Shown here piece by piece: positions 1 through 12,894 of a stretch of DNA of 64,000 nt (positions within the stretch are counted from its first letter, which is position 1; each line of letters opens with the position of its first letter). Under the pieces are notes generated by a model. That model did not search any database. It had not been told where the DNA came from and saw nothing but the letters and a program-made list of their open reading frames with translations. Position numbers and translations under genes: made by a program. The DNA is taken from NCBI GenBank assembly GCA_034620365.1, contig JAQGEQ010000213.1:1-64000 (forward strand). The letters run 5' to 3'. Origin of the DNA: Pegea sp. RAD2-039. Lineage: Eukaryota > Chordata > Thaliacea > Salpida > Salpidae.

Positions 1-2476
1 TTGAAGGTTCTGAAAAGCCTTGTTTGTCCTGAGATTTATATTCTCGGGGATTTTAATTTTAGTAGAATTGATTGGAATAACCCAAATTTAGCATTCAATG
101 GAAAATTGTTAATTTGAATGGAGACAAAACTAATTTAGCCTATCTGAGTCATGTCTTTGTAAACTTCCTTGATGCCAATAATCTATCTCAGATGGTTACT
201 TTTCCAACCCAAGTTAGTGGTAATACCATGGATCTTCTCATCACATCAAAACCTGATAACGTTATCTACGTTGATCAAAATTAACCTTTTGCTCTGACAT
301 GCGATCACAACATGATTGAATTCAAGCTCCAACAAACTTTTTCTACGAACGTTAAAACTCCAAACATATGGAACTTTTATCGTGGAAATTATAACAGTAT
401 AAACAAGTTTTTATCAGGTGTTGACTGGATTTCTGTTTTCAACTCTATCGAAGACATCAATGATATCTACTCGAGGTTTACAAACATTGTTAATGAGTCA
501 ATTAAAAAGTTCATACCTTTATATAAGGTCAACAAAAAACCACACTTGCCAAGATATTTAAGGAATTTACAGCATTTGAAAAACCTCTTATACAAGCAAA
601 CTATAGCAGATCCTTCCATCAAACCTCTATACAAAGATCTTTGTCTAGTCTACAAGAAATCAGTTTATAGCCTCTATTTAGGAAAAGAAAGTGCAATCTT
701 ATCTTCACCTAGCAAGAAAACGTTTTTTGGCTTCATTAATCACAAGCTTAAGGCGAGATCTCATCTACCTCTCTTGCTTGATAACGCCAATCAGCTGGTG
801 ATGGAACCAAAGAATAAAGCTGAATTGCTAAACAAACAATTTGAAAAGGTTTTTATAACCGATGATTGCAATACTCCTAATATTTCCTACTCCAATATCC
901 TTTCAAATATCTCTGAGATGGTAGATCTAGACATAACAGTTGATATAGTATCTAAGGCTATTTCTTCTCTAAAATCAACAGTTTCCAACACCCCAGATCA
1001 AATCCCAGCTTTGTTTTTAAGAAAATGTACTTCTTCTTTAGCGCCACCCTTATCGCTACTCTTTAACATGACTCTTAAGCGGGGAAGACTTCCACAAATT
1101 TGGAAGAATGCTATTATTACTCCAATTTATAAGAAGGGTCCCAGAAACACTGCACTTAACTACAGACCAGTTTCGCTGACTTAGGTTATCTGCAAAACTC
1201 AAGAACATATCATTCACAGCCATATAACTAGCCATTTGTCGGAGCATCATCTAATATCTGAGGTCCAGCATGGCTTTGTTAAGCAAAGATCTTCTTTGAC
1301 TCAACATCTCACTGTTTTCAATGAGCTTACAGCTCATTACGAAAGTAATACTCCATGTGACATCATATACCTTGATTTTGCTAACGCTGTTGATTCTGTT
1401 CCACACAACAAGCTCATTACTTATTGAAAAACATAAAAATCAGCAACACTATCTTAAAATGGATTGAAGATTTCTTATCAGGTAGAACCCAACGAGCCCG
1501 TGTAGAAAGATCTTTATCTACTCCTAGTAAAGTCACCAGCGGCGTTACTCAGGGTTCCGTTCTAGGTCCACTTCTCTTTTTGATTTTCATTGAAGACCTG
1601 TCCAGAAGACTAATAACAGCAGACAATGTCAGTGTGTTTGTGTATGCAGATGACATCAAGCTATTATCTGGTTCTCACTCAAAACTCCAAACTGCACTAA
1701 ACATTGTAGAAAACTGGTCTGCGAATTGGCAACTTAAAATCCAGCCGACAAAGTCGGAAGTTATAACATTCTCCCGTAAGCCAGCTGCCAACTTCAGCAA
1801 CCAATACTACATCAATGGATCTATTTTTGAACGAGTATCCTCAGTCATAGACCTCGGCATTACTCTGACATCTGACTTCAAATGGCACAGTTATGTTTCC
1901 AGAATCTTTGGAAAATCTATCAAGCTTGTCCACCTCATCATAAAGACTTTTAATTTTAAAGATCCATGGTTTTTCGTCAAACTTTTCAAACTGTACATAC
2001 ACCCTATTCTTGAATACAATGTCAGTGCATGGATGCCATATCAAGTTGGTGATATCAGAAAAATCGAATCTGTTCAGGCAACAATTACGAGATTGGTTTG
2101 CAGGAAACTTAATATCAAATACGAGAGTTATAAGCATCGTCTCAGCTTCTTCAATCTAGATACTTTGGAAATCCGAAGAATTAAATACGACCTTATTCTG
2201 ATTTTTAAAATTATTCACAACCTAATTGATCTTCAGTTTGATGACTTTTTCTCCATTAGTCCCTCCCTCAAGTTATATCAACTTAGAAGACATAAATTAC
2301 ATCTTAATAAGCCCACTCCACCAGCTACGTTAACCAGATTAAGATTTTTCTCATACCACACAATCAGTACATGGAACAATCTGCCATCAGAGATTGTCAT
2401 GTCAAAATCACTTATGCTGTTCAAGAAAAAGCTGAATTGTTATAATATCGCCAACATTGCCATTTCTAAACTGTGA
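1..2476 (+). pseudogene. LINE ORF2 remnant: endonuclease C-terminus plus reverse transcriptase
   Basis: ORF2 of a LINE normally encodes an APE-type endonuclease followed by reverse transcriptase. Here the GDFN endonuclease motif lies near base 50, the CDH motif near 300, and reverse transcriptase fills 312-2476. It is inactive. There is a frameshift near 110, a TAA near 281 where the 52-kb copy has GAA, a TAG at 1182-1184 where that copy has TCG, and a one-base loss near 1424. Catalytic blocks have also drifted: the first Asp block reads DFANAVD instead of DFAKAFD, and SGVPQG has become SGVTQG. The YADD motif near 1650 survives. Three open pieces remain: 312-1184, 1236-1427 and 1424-2476. Confidence 0.9.
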
Positions 2477-2638
2477 ATTTTTCTCTTTTACAATACTATG
2501 ATTCTGTGCAATTCTTCATTGTCATATGCTTTTTCGTTTACACGTCAAATAGATCTAATTTGTGAGAATGTGTGTTAGCGAGAGGTGCTCTCTTTAGGCA
2601 CTCTCCTTCACATTTATTGTAATAAATAAATAAATCTT
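1..2638 (+). mobile_element. LINE family 1, copy A (non-LTR retrotransposon, cut by window start)
   Basis: The sequence is nearly identical to the element at 50.0-53.97 kb. It enters inside the endonuclease domain, runs through reverse transcriptase and keeps a natural 3' end: a short hairpin-like GC-richer motif (gagaggtgctctctttaggcac, about 2580-2601) followed by an (AATA)n tail at 2620-2638. The same 3' end occurs in copy F at 12.9 kb. Domain content and tail type suit the CR1/Jockey group of LINEs; the exact clade was not determined. Confidence 0.92.
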
Positions 2639-4043
2639 TTGTTTAGACTTTTATGCGTTTATATTTTGATTTTAGCTACTAAATATAAAATTAATATTAC
2701 TTTCTTGATCTTTATTTTCTTTTAAAAGTTTTGCATTATTCAATTATATCTGGCAACCAAGCAAAATAACATTCATAAATTGCAACTAAATGTTTTAATG
2801 CAAGAGTAAAAACAGAACAGCCAGCCACAAAAATAATAGATTAAGCAAGCTGTGGCTGTAGATCGTAAAACACTAACAAATGCCAACTTACTGGACTTGA
2901 ATGGCAATTGCCGAGTTAATATTCCATAACAAGTAATTTTATAAAAACTAGTTTGTGAAGTAATGTTGGAATCTCTACCTTATCATCACTTTGAAGCAAA
3001 ACGTTTACTTCCATAAGTTTCAACTGATGATTCTATTTCAGAATCAAAAGTTGAAAAAATATGAATACTTTACAAGTTTAGATTTTTAATTCAATATAAT
3101 AACTTTTTTTCATTAATATAATTTTGGAATTTATCAAATAAAGGAAACAAACAATTATACTTGATTTTTGAAATCAAAAGTTACATGAAACAATTTATTT
3201 TATTTGAATCAAACATCATTCGTGAGTTCTCTAAAGTAAACATTAACAAAATTATTTATTCTTAAAGACACGAGCTTGCTTCAATACAAAATAACTTCAG
3301 GAAAATAGCCTTTAATCTTTTCTAACATCCTCAAGTCTAATATAGATGATATAATTCTCAATACAAAGCAACAATTTCAAACTTTCCAAGGTCGGTGAAG
3401 GACATGGCTTCTCTGACTACTTAATAACTATTACTTGTTTATTATTTATTAATGTATGATTAATAAATAGCTGTACTTACAGTCATTATGATAACTCTAA
3501 ATATATAAACCTTTTTAAACTAACTATTGAATTCTACTGCACCAACAACATAGAAAACAAATTAATGAAAAGTATACCTATAAAATAACAGCATTTAAAT
3601 TAATATTACTTGCCATCTAATAATATTAGAAAAATTCTAATACTGAAAAAGAATCAAACAAATAAAAAATATCTAAATTCTTTTTAATATATTCTGAAAC
3701 TAAAGCAAAAAATTTAAACATCTGATTGAATATATATTATTAAGCAGCAAAGCAAAGTCAAACTTACATGCATTACAACTGATTGAATAAAACAAAATGT
3801 TTTTGAATTGTAGAAAAAAATAAGTTGACATAAGTAAATATAGAAAAAATAATTTTCTTATTTAATGGATAAATAAACATAGCAAATGATTCTGCTCTTA
3901 AAGGGAACTCATCATTTTGTGACTGTAAACAAAAGCCTAGATCAAGTTTTCTGTGAGGTTATACAAATTGGCGTTTATTGATAAAGGTTGAGTAAACGAT
4001 TCTCGTCCACCATAAGAGGCGGTTCATTTTAGACAATAAGAGT
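2639..4043. other. AT-rich stretch without recognised genes
   Basis: I see no splice-consistent coding segment, repeat array or RNA gene here. The sequence has scattered A and T runs and a short duplicated ttattaatgt-type motif near 3440-3470. Confidence 0.5.
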
Positions 4044-4177
4044 CTAGAGTAAATCTTCAATTTGCTGACCTTCAGAACGGTGTCCCATTTCACTTGACAC
4101 CAGATAAGACAGAGTGTAGCTTAAGGTACGATCGCAAAAGTGATAGGATGTAGTTGGTAGATGAAATCCCCTGTCCA
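4044..4177 (-). pseudogene. Possible decayed terminal coding segment, unidentified
   Basis: On the minus strand a 44-codon open stretch ends in TAG at 4044-4046. Its C-terminus reads VSSEMGHRSEGQQIEDLL, and it is less AT-rich than its surroundings. A possible acceptor (ctggacag) lies at its 5' side. A second open stretch in another frame (4121-4315) overlaps it, so the two may be parts of one frameshifted coding sequence. I do not recognise the family. It could be a remnant exon or chance. Confidence 0.22.
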
Positions 4178-4309
4178 GTTAATTCGTTTACATTTGTTGC
4201 TTGCACTGCTATCGGTTAGTTGAATCATGTCATGTGTTTTGTTTAGATAGCTTCCTGAAAGATGAAGTATACGAAAGCAAATCACTTTCTTATGTTTCAA
4301 TTCCTCTTC

Positions 4310-5330
4310 AATCATATTTTATAGATTCAAAACTAAACAAAATATTTTTAAATTGATATTTATAAATTGAAATAAAAGTTTTTCGATTTTCGGTAAAGAA
4401 GTTTGGATAAGTCAAAATATTTCTAAATAAATTCATTCATTTAATCATTGCATGACTGCAGATGACAAATCTGATAGTTACTAAGGTATTCATTGAGGGT
4501 TGGTTTTTACAAAATGGCGTATCGTACTAAATATCCATGAAACCTAAATTTCACTCAAAGTAGAGTAATTTTGTCAAACGTAAGATGATTAGTTTGAGTT
4601 TGAAGAAGTATATAATGAAAGGTGGAAATATTTGTTGGTAGGAAATTCAGTTTAGTGGATTGGAGCTATATGTTAGTAAGCTCTAAAGAAGATTGAAGAC
4701 TAACTGAGACAATACTTAGGAGCTTAGCCTCAATGACAAACAGAATTAAATTTTCGTAACTATTTAGTGATGTAAAACTGTCTGTGAAGTAATTGATATT
4801 AATTTTGAAAATAAGATTGCAAATAATCCTGCTTTTAGAACATCACTTAAAATCTCAAGAAAACTTTAAGTAGTTCTACTACTGATGTCTTGTTGTCGTC
4901 TATCTTTTCATAATCCATGAAGATAAAGTAGGTGTAGTATCAAATTATCTGAGAGTTTTTACTTCAATAGAAATTAAAATTTTTCGATTATCTTTTTTAT
5001 ATTAAATTTAAAAGATAAATAGTTTCATCCTTGAATGAAGAAAATCACAATCTGACTTTCACAAGAAAGTTGTTTATTTTATTAATATTTTTGTTTTCTT
5101 TTTATAGATTTTTGGTAATCTACTTTACTTAAATAAATCAATAATCAATACTGCATACAAATTTTGATACTAAAAATAATTTTATTAACAAAAAAAAATT
5201 TAAACTTTTTTATAGTTTCTTATAGAAATATCAAATTTTTTAGAAAATTCTCACTTATAACTATATATTCTCTTCAGTAACATTAAATTCACGAATACTA
5301 AACATATTACATATCTATGATTATAATATA
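4310..5330 (+). repeat. Dispersed repeat pair alpha (4310-4555) and beta (4555-5330)
   Basis: Alpha contains the marker attgcatgactgcagat and recurs at 12350-12600 and, in part, at 29077-29180. Beta starts with agtagagtaattttgtcaaa and recurs at 17825-18620. Its first about 200 bases also occur inside each 4.94-kb tandem unit, for example 33920-34090. No coding capacity or target duplication was seen, so they may be old segmental duplicates rather than a transposon. Confidence 0.75.
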
Positions 5331-6370
5331 ATGCTTGTTAACACGAACCAACGACCTGGGACAGTGAAACTGGAGTTAACAGATTGTAGCCTTTTTTGCA
5401 TGAGTTTGCTTTCATAAAGTTACTAAACATAAAGTACTGGAGTTATTTATCTTTACTTTCTTAAACAAGTTACTTTTCGTACTTCATAGGTAGCGGAATA
5501 TAGTGCAGCATACCCTATAATTGTAAATATATATTGTACATATAAATACATGTCTGAAGTATTTAACATAGATATATGTTAGCTTATTGTTTTTCAGGTT
5601 TCTAATAATTTCTAAATCAAACTATTATGTATATACTATGGAACATATTACCTCCGATTAAACTAATTAAACTATTTTATTTAAATCAATAGGGTAATTA
5701 TTTCATATTATCAAAAACCTTTTTTAAAATTTCGAAAATCACTTTTTCGTTTGTTAAATTTTATAATAGATACAATATAAAAAAATCAAACTGAATTTTG
5801 AAGATGCTATTGCATTCATATTTGATGATTGTTTTTTACTGGGTGAAAAGCAACTTATAAGTGTTTAAATCAGTTGTAAAGGTAAATTAAACTCTACTAA
5901 TTACGTTTCATGTTTATAGTAAATCAATCTCGAATGTATTTGGATGAAATGCTCGGTTTAAAATGGGCAACTCTTTCCTTAAAAATAAAGCTCCTGTTAA
6001 ATTTCTTAGTCAAAAAGTTTAGTTTTGAATTTTAATTAATTTGTAAGAGTGGTACTTCAGGGTACTAGGACTTGTGAAAAACGTTTACAAGTCTACCGCA
6101 ATGTTTTGAATTGAGTTAAAACGTGAAATATCGCCCTTCATGAACAAAAAGATAGGTTTTCAAAAAAAACGTTTGAATAAGATGCTGTACTTTTTGTTCT
6201 TGATAAGTTCCAGGCACAGGTGGTACATGAATAGACCCAGGTTGTACACCAGTAATCGAGTAGTAGTTTTTTCTCATGTTGTTGTATAGCAAGTAATTCT
6301 GTTTCTTTTCTTTGTTGTTTTTAATATCATATTATTTTGTTTTTTCAAATGTATTCGAAAGTATAAATCA
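5331..6370. other. AT-rich stretch without recognised genes
   Basis: Nothing with coding or structural support was seen. A slightly GC-richer patch near 6190-6280 has no recognisable product. Confidence 0.45.
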
Positions 6371-6372
6371 TT

Positions 6373-6510
6373 AATTGGTTGCAGTTATTCTTTCACAGTT
6401 TACTTTCTCCTTATTTTGCTGCCTATAAACAGAAAAATTAAATTTGAAAAAGTAACTAGTTTAATTCTATTCTTTTTCAAAGTGATGAAATCATTTTTAG
6501 CAGATCAGTA
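6373..6510 (+). repeat. Short repeat shared with 20799-20935
   Basis: Both copies contain ccttattttgctgcctataa and continue into aaaaagtaactagtttaattc-type sequence. The second copy abuts the 3' breakpoint of LINE copy B. Each copy is thus next to LINE family 1 sequence, suggesting a duplicated junction or a LINE flank. Confidence 0.6.
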
Positions 6511-6764
6511 TGAACATATCAAACTTAAAGATAAACTTTAGTTTCAAAATTTTTTATTGTTTCATAAAACTGCTTCATCGAGTTCTAATCACTTAAACTT
6601 TAGGAAATATTTAGACGAAAGATATATTTTACATCATATTAGATACAAGAAATAATTTGCCTTACCTAGGCACCTCATAGGCTATATATAACTAAACTTA
6701 AATTTGAAAAACTGGTTTAAACTCTAATAAAATTCTTTTATCGCAGCACATTTTTCATTCTTGC

Positions 6765-8410
6765 TACTTGGCTATAATAACCACTTGTCCCACATCTTCT
6801 CTTTCACATCTTCTTCGCACACAATTGAGAATATAATCTTTTCAGCCAAAGACATCACTTCGATAAGCCCATTATCAATTCTTGCAAGCATCAAAAAGAC
6901 AATTATTTTATGACATTATGTATATTCTTTAACGCGGCCCATTAATAACAAACTTTTCCGTTTAAAACCTCTTTTGCATTCTCATGATTTTACATTTGTT
7001 TCTATTACTAAAACTTTGTTGAACCCCTTGCATCCTGACTCCTTTCTAGTTGACAGTAATCTTTTTTGTGTTTTGCGTTGTGACAGGCTGTATTATAAGT
7101 TTGACATTGTTTAATAATTTACAAGACATCGCTGGCACCAAAGTTCACCCAAATTCAGACCTATGACATTCAATGTCCGGGATTTGAGATGATCACTTTT
7201 GATTCTCGTTACTCAAAGTCCGAATTTTATCGTTTATTGTTTACCTACGTATACTTATGAAAATATACCCCCCTCTAAAATGACTAGTCATTTGATGGAA
7301 CACCATTTAATATCTAATGATCAGCATTGCTTTGTAAAACGGAGATCCTCCATAAATCAATATCTTCAACATTAAGCTATTAACTTGCAATCTTTTAAAA
7401 TTTCCAAAGGCTCTACACGTAGTAGAAGATTTCAACTTAAATCAATATCTTCTGAAGACTGGTCCATAAAGTAGCAATTTAGAATCTAGCCCATAGGGTC
7501 TGAACCTTTAATTTGTTTCTCATAAGCCAGCTGCACATTCCATAAACGGATATTTTATTAATGGATTTATGATACACGAATATCTTCGGCCCTAGAGCTT
7601 GGCTATATTTCTAAATTATTATTATGATTATGTTTATAAAATCTTTGCAAAATCAATTAGGGTTTTTACCATATTGTAAAGACCACTAATCGTAATAATC
7701 CTTAATAGAAAAATGACTTTTCTTTATTAACCTACTTAAATAGTACATATGTCCAATTCTTATTTACGCTGTCAGTATATAGTTGACGTATTAAGTTGAA
7801 GATTAAAAAAGATTAAATGTGTTCAGATGACATTTATGAGATTGGAAAGCAGGAAACTAAACATTAAAAAAAATAATCATAAACATCGTCTCAGCTTTTC
7901 AAATTTGGATACTTTGGAAATTCGACAGATTAAATACGAATTATATCTTATATTTGAAATTACAAAAATTTAATATGACTTTAAGTTTAATTTTTTTTAT
8001 TAAATCTTTTCTTAAGTTATATCAACTCAGACAGCGCACATTAGACTGGTATATTGGCCAGAGCAAGTTTTTTGCTTCTCAATAAATTCTAAGAATCAGC
8101 TGCCATCAGACATCGTCAGAATCACTTGCGCTGTTTAATCAAAAGTGAAACTGTTTTAATACTGCCAACATTGTTTTTTCTAAATTGTAATTTAGTTTAT
8201 TTTTTTTTTATTTAATCTTCTATACAATTATTTACTATTATATTGTATGGGTACTACTCAAATGGCAAATGTAACACTTTTTTCTTTTTATGTCTGCATG
8301 TTAGATACATAATATGTATATACACATGTTATATATCATATTACTTGTAAGAAGGTGTGTTAGCAATAAGTGCTGTTTTCAGGCACTTTCCTTCAACTTT
8401 CTAGAAGTTT
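6765..8410 (+). mobile_element. LINE family 1, copy D (heavily decayed)
   Basis: Patches align with the other family 1 copies in order. The ORF1/ORF2 junction is near 6770, the endonuclease ITETWL region near 6990-7080 is mutated, and a reverse transcriptase fragment with the QH(G/C)FVK block lies near 7320. The C-terminal block (hrlsf) is near 7885-7935, and the 3' end near 8350-8395 reads gtgttagcaataagtgct. Large internal parts are missing and stops occur throughout. It is the oldest-looking family 1 copy here. Confidence 0.75.
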
Positions 8411-9890
8411 GTTACTTTGAAAGCACTGATCCGTACAATTGTTAATATCAAGTTTAAACTCACTTTTACAGTTATTTTGTGGTGGCCTTTATCTTTCCTT
8501 AAAACTGAATATACTTTCGAAAAATGATCAATTTTAGATTATAAATAAACTGTACTATTAAAAAGTACATGATGTTATACACTCAAGCACAATAAACCTT
8601 ATTGAAAAAGATTTAATTTGGTTTGTGGTATAAATGCAAAGTTTTAAAAGTAAGTACTAATAACAAAATACAACAAACATATATTATCAGCTTACGACAA
8701 TAAGGGTTTGCTAAGTTTTTATCTTTGCTATACTTATACATAAAGTGTATTTTAAAATATTAATTTTGACTGATAATTTAAAACCAAAAAATTTAACCGA
8801 AGTAATAGATATTTTGGTGAACATAAGCTATAAGTAACAAAATGAAAATATTTTTATGAGATTAAACTGTGCTTTATAGAAGTTTCAAAGTTTTGAAGCT
8901 TTGAGGGCCACATTTTAAACCGAAGGCAGTCGGTAAACGCAGATTTTTACAGTAAAAGAAGTCATTAAAGTACAAAAACTCCACTGGCAACCAATTAATG
9001 ACACTAATAGTGTCCAGAAGACTTAAAAAAGGCAAAAAATTGAACAGTTGAATCTAGTAATAAGAAAGCTCTGATAAAAGTAACTTTTTCATTTGAAACA
9101 ATTCCGTTATCGTGAACATATTTAAGTATAAAATAGTTATATTAGCTGTATAGTTTTCAAATATTTATGTATCAAGTAGATATGTCGCAAGATGTCTTAT
9201 ATTTCAAATCAAATATTTATCAAGAAAAACATTTTAAACAAAATAATCTCACTAATGGAAGTATTTTTATAACTAATTGACAATTTTTCACTTTAAAATG
9301 ATATTTTACGTCACTATCTACAAAAATGTAGCTTAAAATAATATGATTCACTCAATCAATAGGTTAGCTTAGTTAAAAAACATTTCAGCATTATTTGAAT
9401 TTTTTAAAGAGTTGTTTAGAGAAAGAAGACAAATGAAAGTAACAACTATAACTATCAAATCAGTGAACTGGTCTTTGTTATCAAGCTGTAAGTTGCCTCT
9501 TTTTCTTAAAAATTATTTTAAAGATTAATTAAATCATCTATTTTTTTAATTCTAGCAAGGCCTCAATACCTGACTGTAGTAAATATTATCAGGCCAAAAT
9601 AACCATCAATCAATATTATCTTGGAAATTCTAAGAGCTTGCAAATATTTGGTGCATTTGATCTAATGCATTTACTATCAAAATTATATTTTCATCTCTAT
9701 CAATATAGCAAGGCTTTCCTGGTGCAAAATGCATTCTTCTACAAAATAAAAGTAATGAAACAGACGACACTATTTAATTTTTCCTTTGAAAATAGACGAA
9801 TTATTTTAGTTTTGAAACACTCGATAGAAGTTATCAAGAGACATCTGTAGCTGCGTTTGAGAACCTCTGGCCTAGATCCTACACTCAGTT
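8411..9890. other. AT-rich stretch without a supported gene
   Basis: A 70-codon open frame at 9638-9850 has no recognisable motif, splice context or composition shift, and I treat it as chance. Nothing else was seen. Confidence 0.45.
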
Positions 9891-9894
9891 ACAC

Positions 9895-10208
9895 TTAGAA
9901 ACTGTTGCTACGTGATCGTGCATCTTGTTGCCGCTGAGCAGATTCCATCTCACGCTGCCTTGCTTCACGAACTTCTTGTTGGATACGTTCTCTTTCTTCT
10001 TCTAGTCGCTGATGTTCTTGCTCTAATCGTTGGCATTGTTCCGCTGCTTCCATTTCCCTTCTTCTTAATATAAAAAACAAAAGAAATTACATAATCAAAA
10101 AGATCCTAACTTATTTTCTAAGTTTTCTAATTACCGAATGAAGATTGAAATAGGCAAAATTGAATATATGAATACTCACACATAACTAGGAATTTCTCGG
10201 TCTTGCAT
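9895..10208 (-). CDS. Small E/Q/R-rich coiled-coil protein, paralog 1 (two exons)
   Basis: Exon 1 is 10208-10180, 29 nt, encoding MQDREIPSYV with a split last codon. Its donor is GT|GTGAGT. Exon 2 is 10063-9895, after an acceptor ending ATATTAAG, and stops with TAA at 9895-9897. The product is about 66 residues. After the junction it is almost entirely charged or Gln (RREMEAAEQCQRLEQ...), a single predicted alpha-helical coiled coil ending RSRSNSF. There is no signal peptide or membrane segment, so it is probably cytosolic or nuclear. Intron position and phase, the 29-nt first exon and the start context (tttcaaaATGCAAGA) are shared with the genes at 11.6, 14.8 and 16.9 kb. A TATA box lies upstream. 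Function is unknown. A second AG three bases downstream would remove one Arg. Confidence 0.65.
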
Positions 10209-10354
10209 TTTGAAACATTCGAAATTTTTGTCAAGATTAATCTGAAAATCTTTTTTAAAACTTTTATAATAAACTCAACAGCTGAAGTGGGTTATAAGAC
10301 TGGTCTGTTTATAACAACTCCTTTAAGTATGAAGAACTGAACTTTTTTCCAGCT

Positions 10355-10362
10355 CTTTTATA
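10355..10362 (-). promoter_or_regulatory. TATA box of coiled-coil paralog 1
   Basis: Minus-strand TATAAAAG about 150 bases upstream of the start codon, in a block (about 10275-10380) that is recognisably homologous to the upstream block of paralog 2 (about 11915-12010). Confidence 0.5.
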
Positions 10363-10389
10363 AAGAAGCTCTTGTGACTCAGAAAAAAA

Positions 10390-11585
10390 AGGAAAAAAGA
10401 AGATTTTACTCCAAATATCAGTTGAATTCATCATCAAAAGAATTATAGTTTTAAAAAGTATGCGTCATTTGAAGAAAAAGGTGATTAGGTTAAAAGTAAT
10501 TAAATCTATTTTCAAAGACTTCAAATAGTAATTATTCTCTTTTATTTTTTTTGTCATTTGTTTATTTAAAAAAGTTGTCTTTACTATTCAGAAAGCTGAA
10601 AATTTCACTTTGAATAATATTTAGACTGACTAAACTCTTAAAAAAACTATAATTTAATCATGCTATTAAGTTTAGTTTGTACTTTTTTTGTAAAAATAAA
10701 ACTGTGCAAAATCACATTATCTCATTAACATTATTTACACAAATAGTAATAACTAACAAAAGAATTAACAAAAAGAGTAAACAAAAATAACCTTAAAAAA
10801 ATAGAACCGTCCGTATTACTATTTACTTAATTACTACTTTGGTTTTGTATTACCTTTCACATGTCAAAGTTCGAAACGCTTATGAGTAAATAAGACTGAT
10901 TAAACAGGTAGGTTGAAAAAAATCAGAAAAAAAGATCATCACATGAGATACTTCAAATGTTAAAACTAAATTCGAATCATTCAGAAAATGAATTTTTTTT
11001 TACAGACCAAAACTGCCATATTTGTTTTTTCATTCAGTTTTTTTGACATAAAAGTCTATCAGGTTTTAAATTCAAGGTATTTCTTACTAAAACCTTACTC
11101 CTTTCTTACATTTTTTTAACTTAACTTAATTTTTGGTATACTTCTTAAGATGTTAATTATTACATAATCATTTTAAAAACAATTTCTGTTTGAGTTGTTT
11201 CAAAGTTACATAACAAGAATCATAAAAAGTCCAAAAAACAATATTCAGAAAAAAATGTTTTATTAAATTGTGTTTCATTTGTATACAAACAGCAAATATA
11301 CGGCATTAACTGATAAACAACTGAACATCTCAAATTAAAATCTTGGCTGAATTAGCAAAAAATAACAAAGTTTATAAAAAACTTAAATTGTTTCTTATAC
11401 TCAAAATCAAAATGTTTTATAAACGCAAAATATAATATTTTTTGCTAAATTTGAATTATTCAAAGTCTTATAAGTTATACTTCGAATTCGAAGCTATGAT
11501 CGAATAGTTGTTGTTAAAGTAGGACTTAATGACATTTTTTTTCTGAAACTTAAAAATAATTTGATCTCTATCGATCAGGTTTGTC
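10390..11585. other. AT-rich spacer between the two minus-strand mini-genes
   Basis: No coding segment or structured RNA was recognised. Confidence 0.45.
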
Positions 11586-11843
11586 TTATTGTTCTCGACG
11601 GCGTCTTTCCTCTTCTTGCAGTCGTAGATTTTCCATATCTCTCTGCATTGCCTCACGAGCTTGTTGTAGAGCGCGTTCTCTTTCTTCAGCTTCCAATCGT
11701 TGTCTCCTGCAACCAAGAAAATGAAATAAATTACAAACTGCTTTAGTTTCACATGTATCAAACTACAAAGTTTATATTAATATTAACAGAGCAACGATTC
11801 TTCTAAATACTCACACATCATCTGGAAGATCTAACTCTTGCAT
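11586..11843 (-). CDS. Small E/Q/R-rich coiled-coil protein, paralog 2 (two exons)
   Basis: Exon 1 is 11843-11815, encoding MQELDLPDDV with the last codon split 2+1. The donor is GT|GTGAGT. Exon 2 is 11706-11586, after the acceptor TTGCAG, and stops TAA at 11586-11588. The product is about 49 residues; after the junction it reads RQRLEAEERERALQQ and ends EEERRRREQ, a highly charged single helix. Phase, first-exon length and flanks match paralog 1, and the upstream DNA is also alike, so the two are a local duplication. A longer open frame on the same strand (11468-11761) reads through this intron in another frame and is probably spurious. Function is unknown. Confidence 0.65.
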
Positions 11844-11986
11844 TTTGAAATGATAAAAGATTTTTTGTCGAAATTGATCTGAAAAGATTTTAAAAGACTG
11901 TAACAATAAGCTCAACAGTTGAAGTAAGTAATAAGAGTGGTTTCTTTTAAGCACTTCTTTCAGTTACAAAGCTAAACTCTTCGCAG

Positions 11987-12000
11987 TTTATATTATAAAG
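11987..12000 (-). promoter_or_regulatory. TATA-like element of coiled-coil paralog 2
   Basis: Minus-strand TATAATATAAA, at the position equivalent to the TATA box of paralog 1. Confidence 0.4.
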
Positions 12001-12349
12001 TGATTGCCTTAAAAACTCCTTTATATATCAAAGTAATCATCAATCAGTATTTAGAGTTACATAATTTTACGTCCAGAATCACTTTAGTCATCAGCAAGGA
12101 AATGTAATTTGAGACTTAATGACTCACTTTTGGAAAAGGGTAATTAGTTTGAATGAAATTTAGTTTACTCGGAAATACTTTGATTCGTCATGATTTGTAA
12201 TTAATCCGATTACTTTTTTAAAAGATTCTTTTAACTTTTATCTTGATGAATAGGGAAGTAGATGAATAAAGTCTGTGACTGGAAAATCTTATTTTTTATG
12301 GTACGGTTGTTCTAAAAAGTAAACAGATTAATTTGTAAACGGATTAATT

Positions 12350-12894
12350 CTTCAATCATACTTTATAGATTTAAAACTAACCAAAATATTTTTAAATTGA
12401 TGTTTATGAATTGAAATAAAAGTTTTTCGATTTTCTATAAAGAGGATTGGATAAGTCAAAATATTTCTAAATAATTTCATTCATTCAATCATTGCATGAC
12501 TGCAGATAACAAATCTCATAGCTGCTAAGGTATTCATTGAGGGCTGGTTTTTACAAAATGACGTATCGTACTAAGTATCAATGAAATGCTTTAAAACTCT
12601 TATGAATTCAATTTTTATTTAGTTTTTCATAAAGATAGTTGGAAAACTGAAAATGTTCTTTATCTTAGAATTTTTAGTAAATAACATTTTTAATAGTGAA
12701 ATTTTTTTTTCAATTTTAATCTCTCATGAAGCAAACAAAAAATTAAAAGATTTGGATTACTAATGAAGTGAAGTCTGAGTTTAATAGTTTATTTTTAATA
12801 TTAACCTGTATTCGAAAATAAATTATTTAATTTATATATTAATAAACGTATATTCATTGTTATTTTAATTAGTCTGTTATAAGTATTTGACTTT
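12350..12894 (+). repeat. Alpha repeat and left-end homologue of the 4.94-kb tandem unit
   Basis: 12478-12890 matches 29077-29500 in the same order: the attgcatgactgcag marker, a 150-base stretch, then ttggattactaatgaagtgaag, which marks the left edge of each tandem unit. This is the left end of an older, degraded unit (called copy 0). A LINE is inserted at 12895. Confidence 0.65.

Noticed and set aside
9638..9850. Plus-strand 70-codon frame
   Set aside because: No start context, splice site or motif to support it over chance.
11468..11761. Minus-strand 97-codon frame over coiled-coil paralog 2
   Set aside because: Reads through the predicted intron in a different frame; the two-exon model shared by four paralogs explains the region better.
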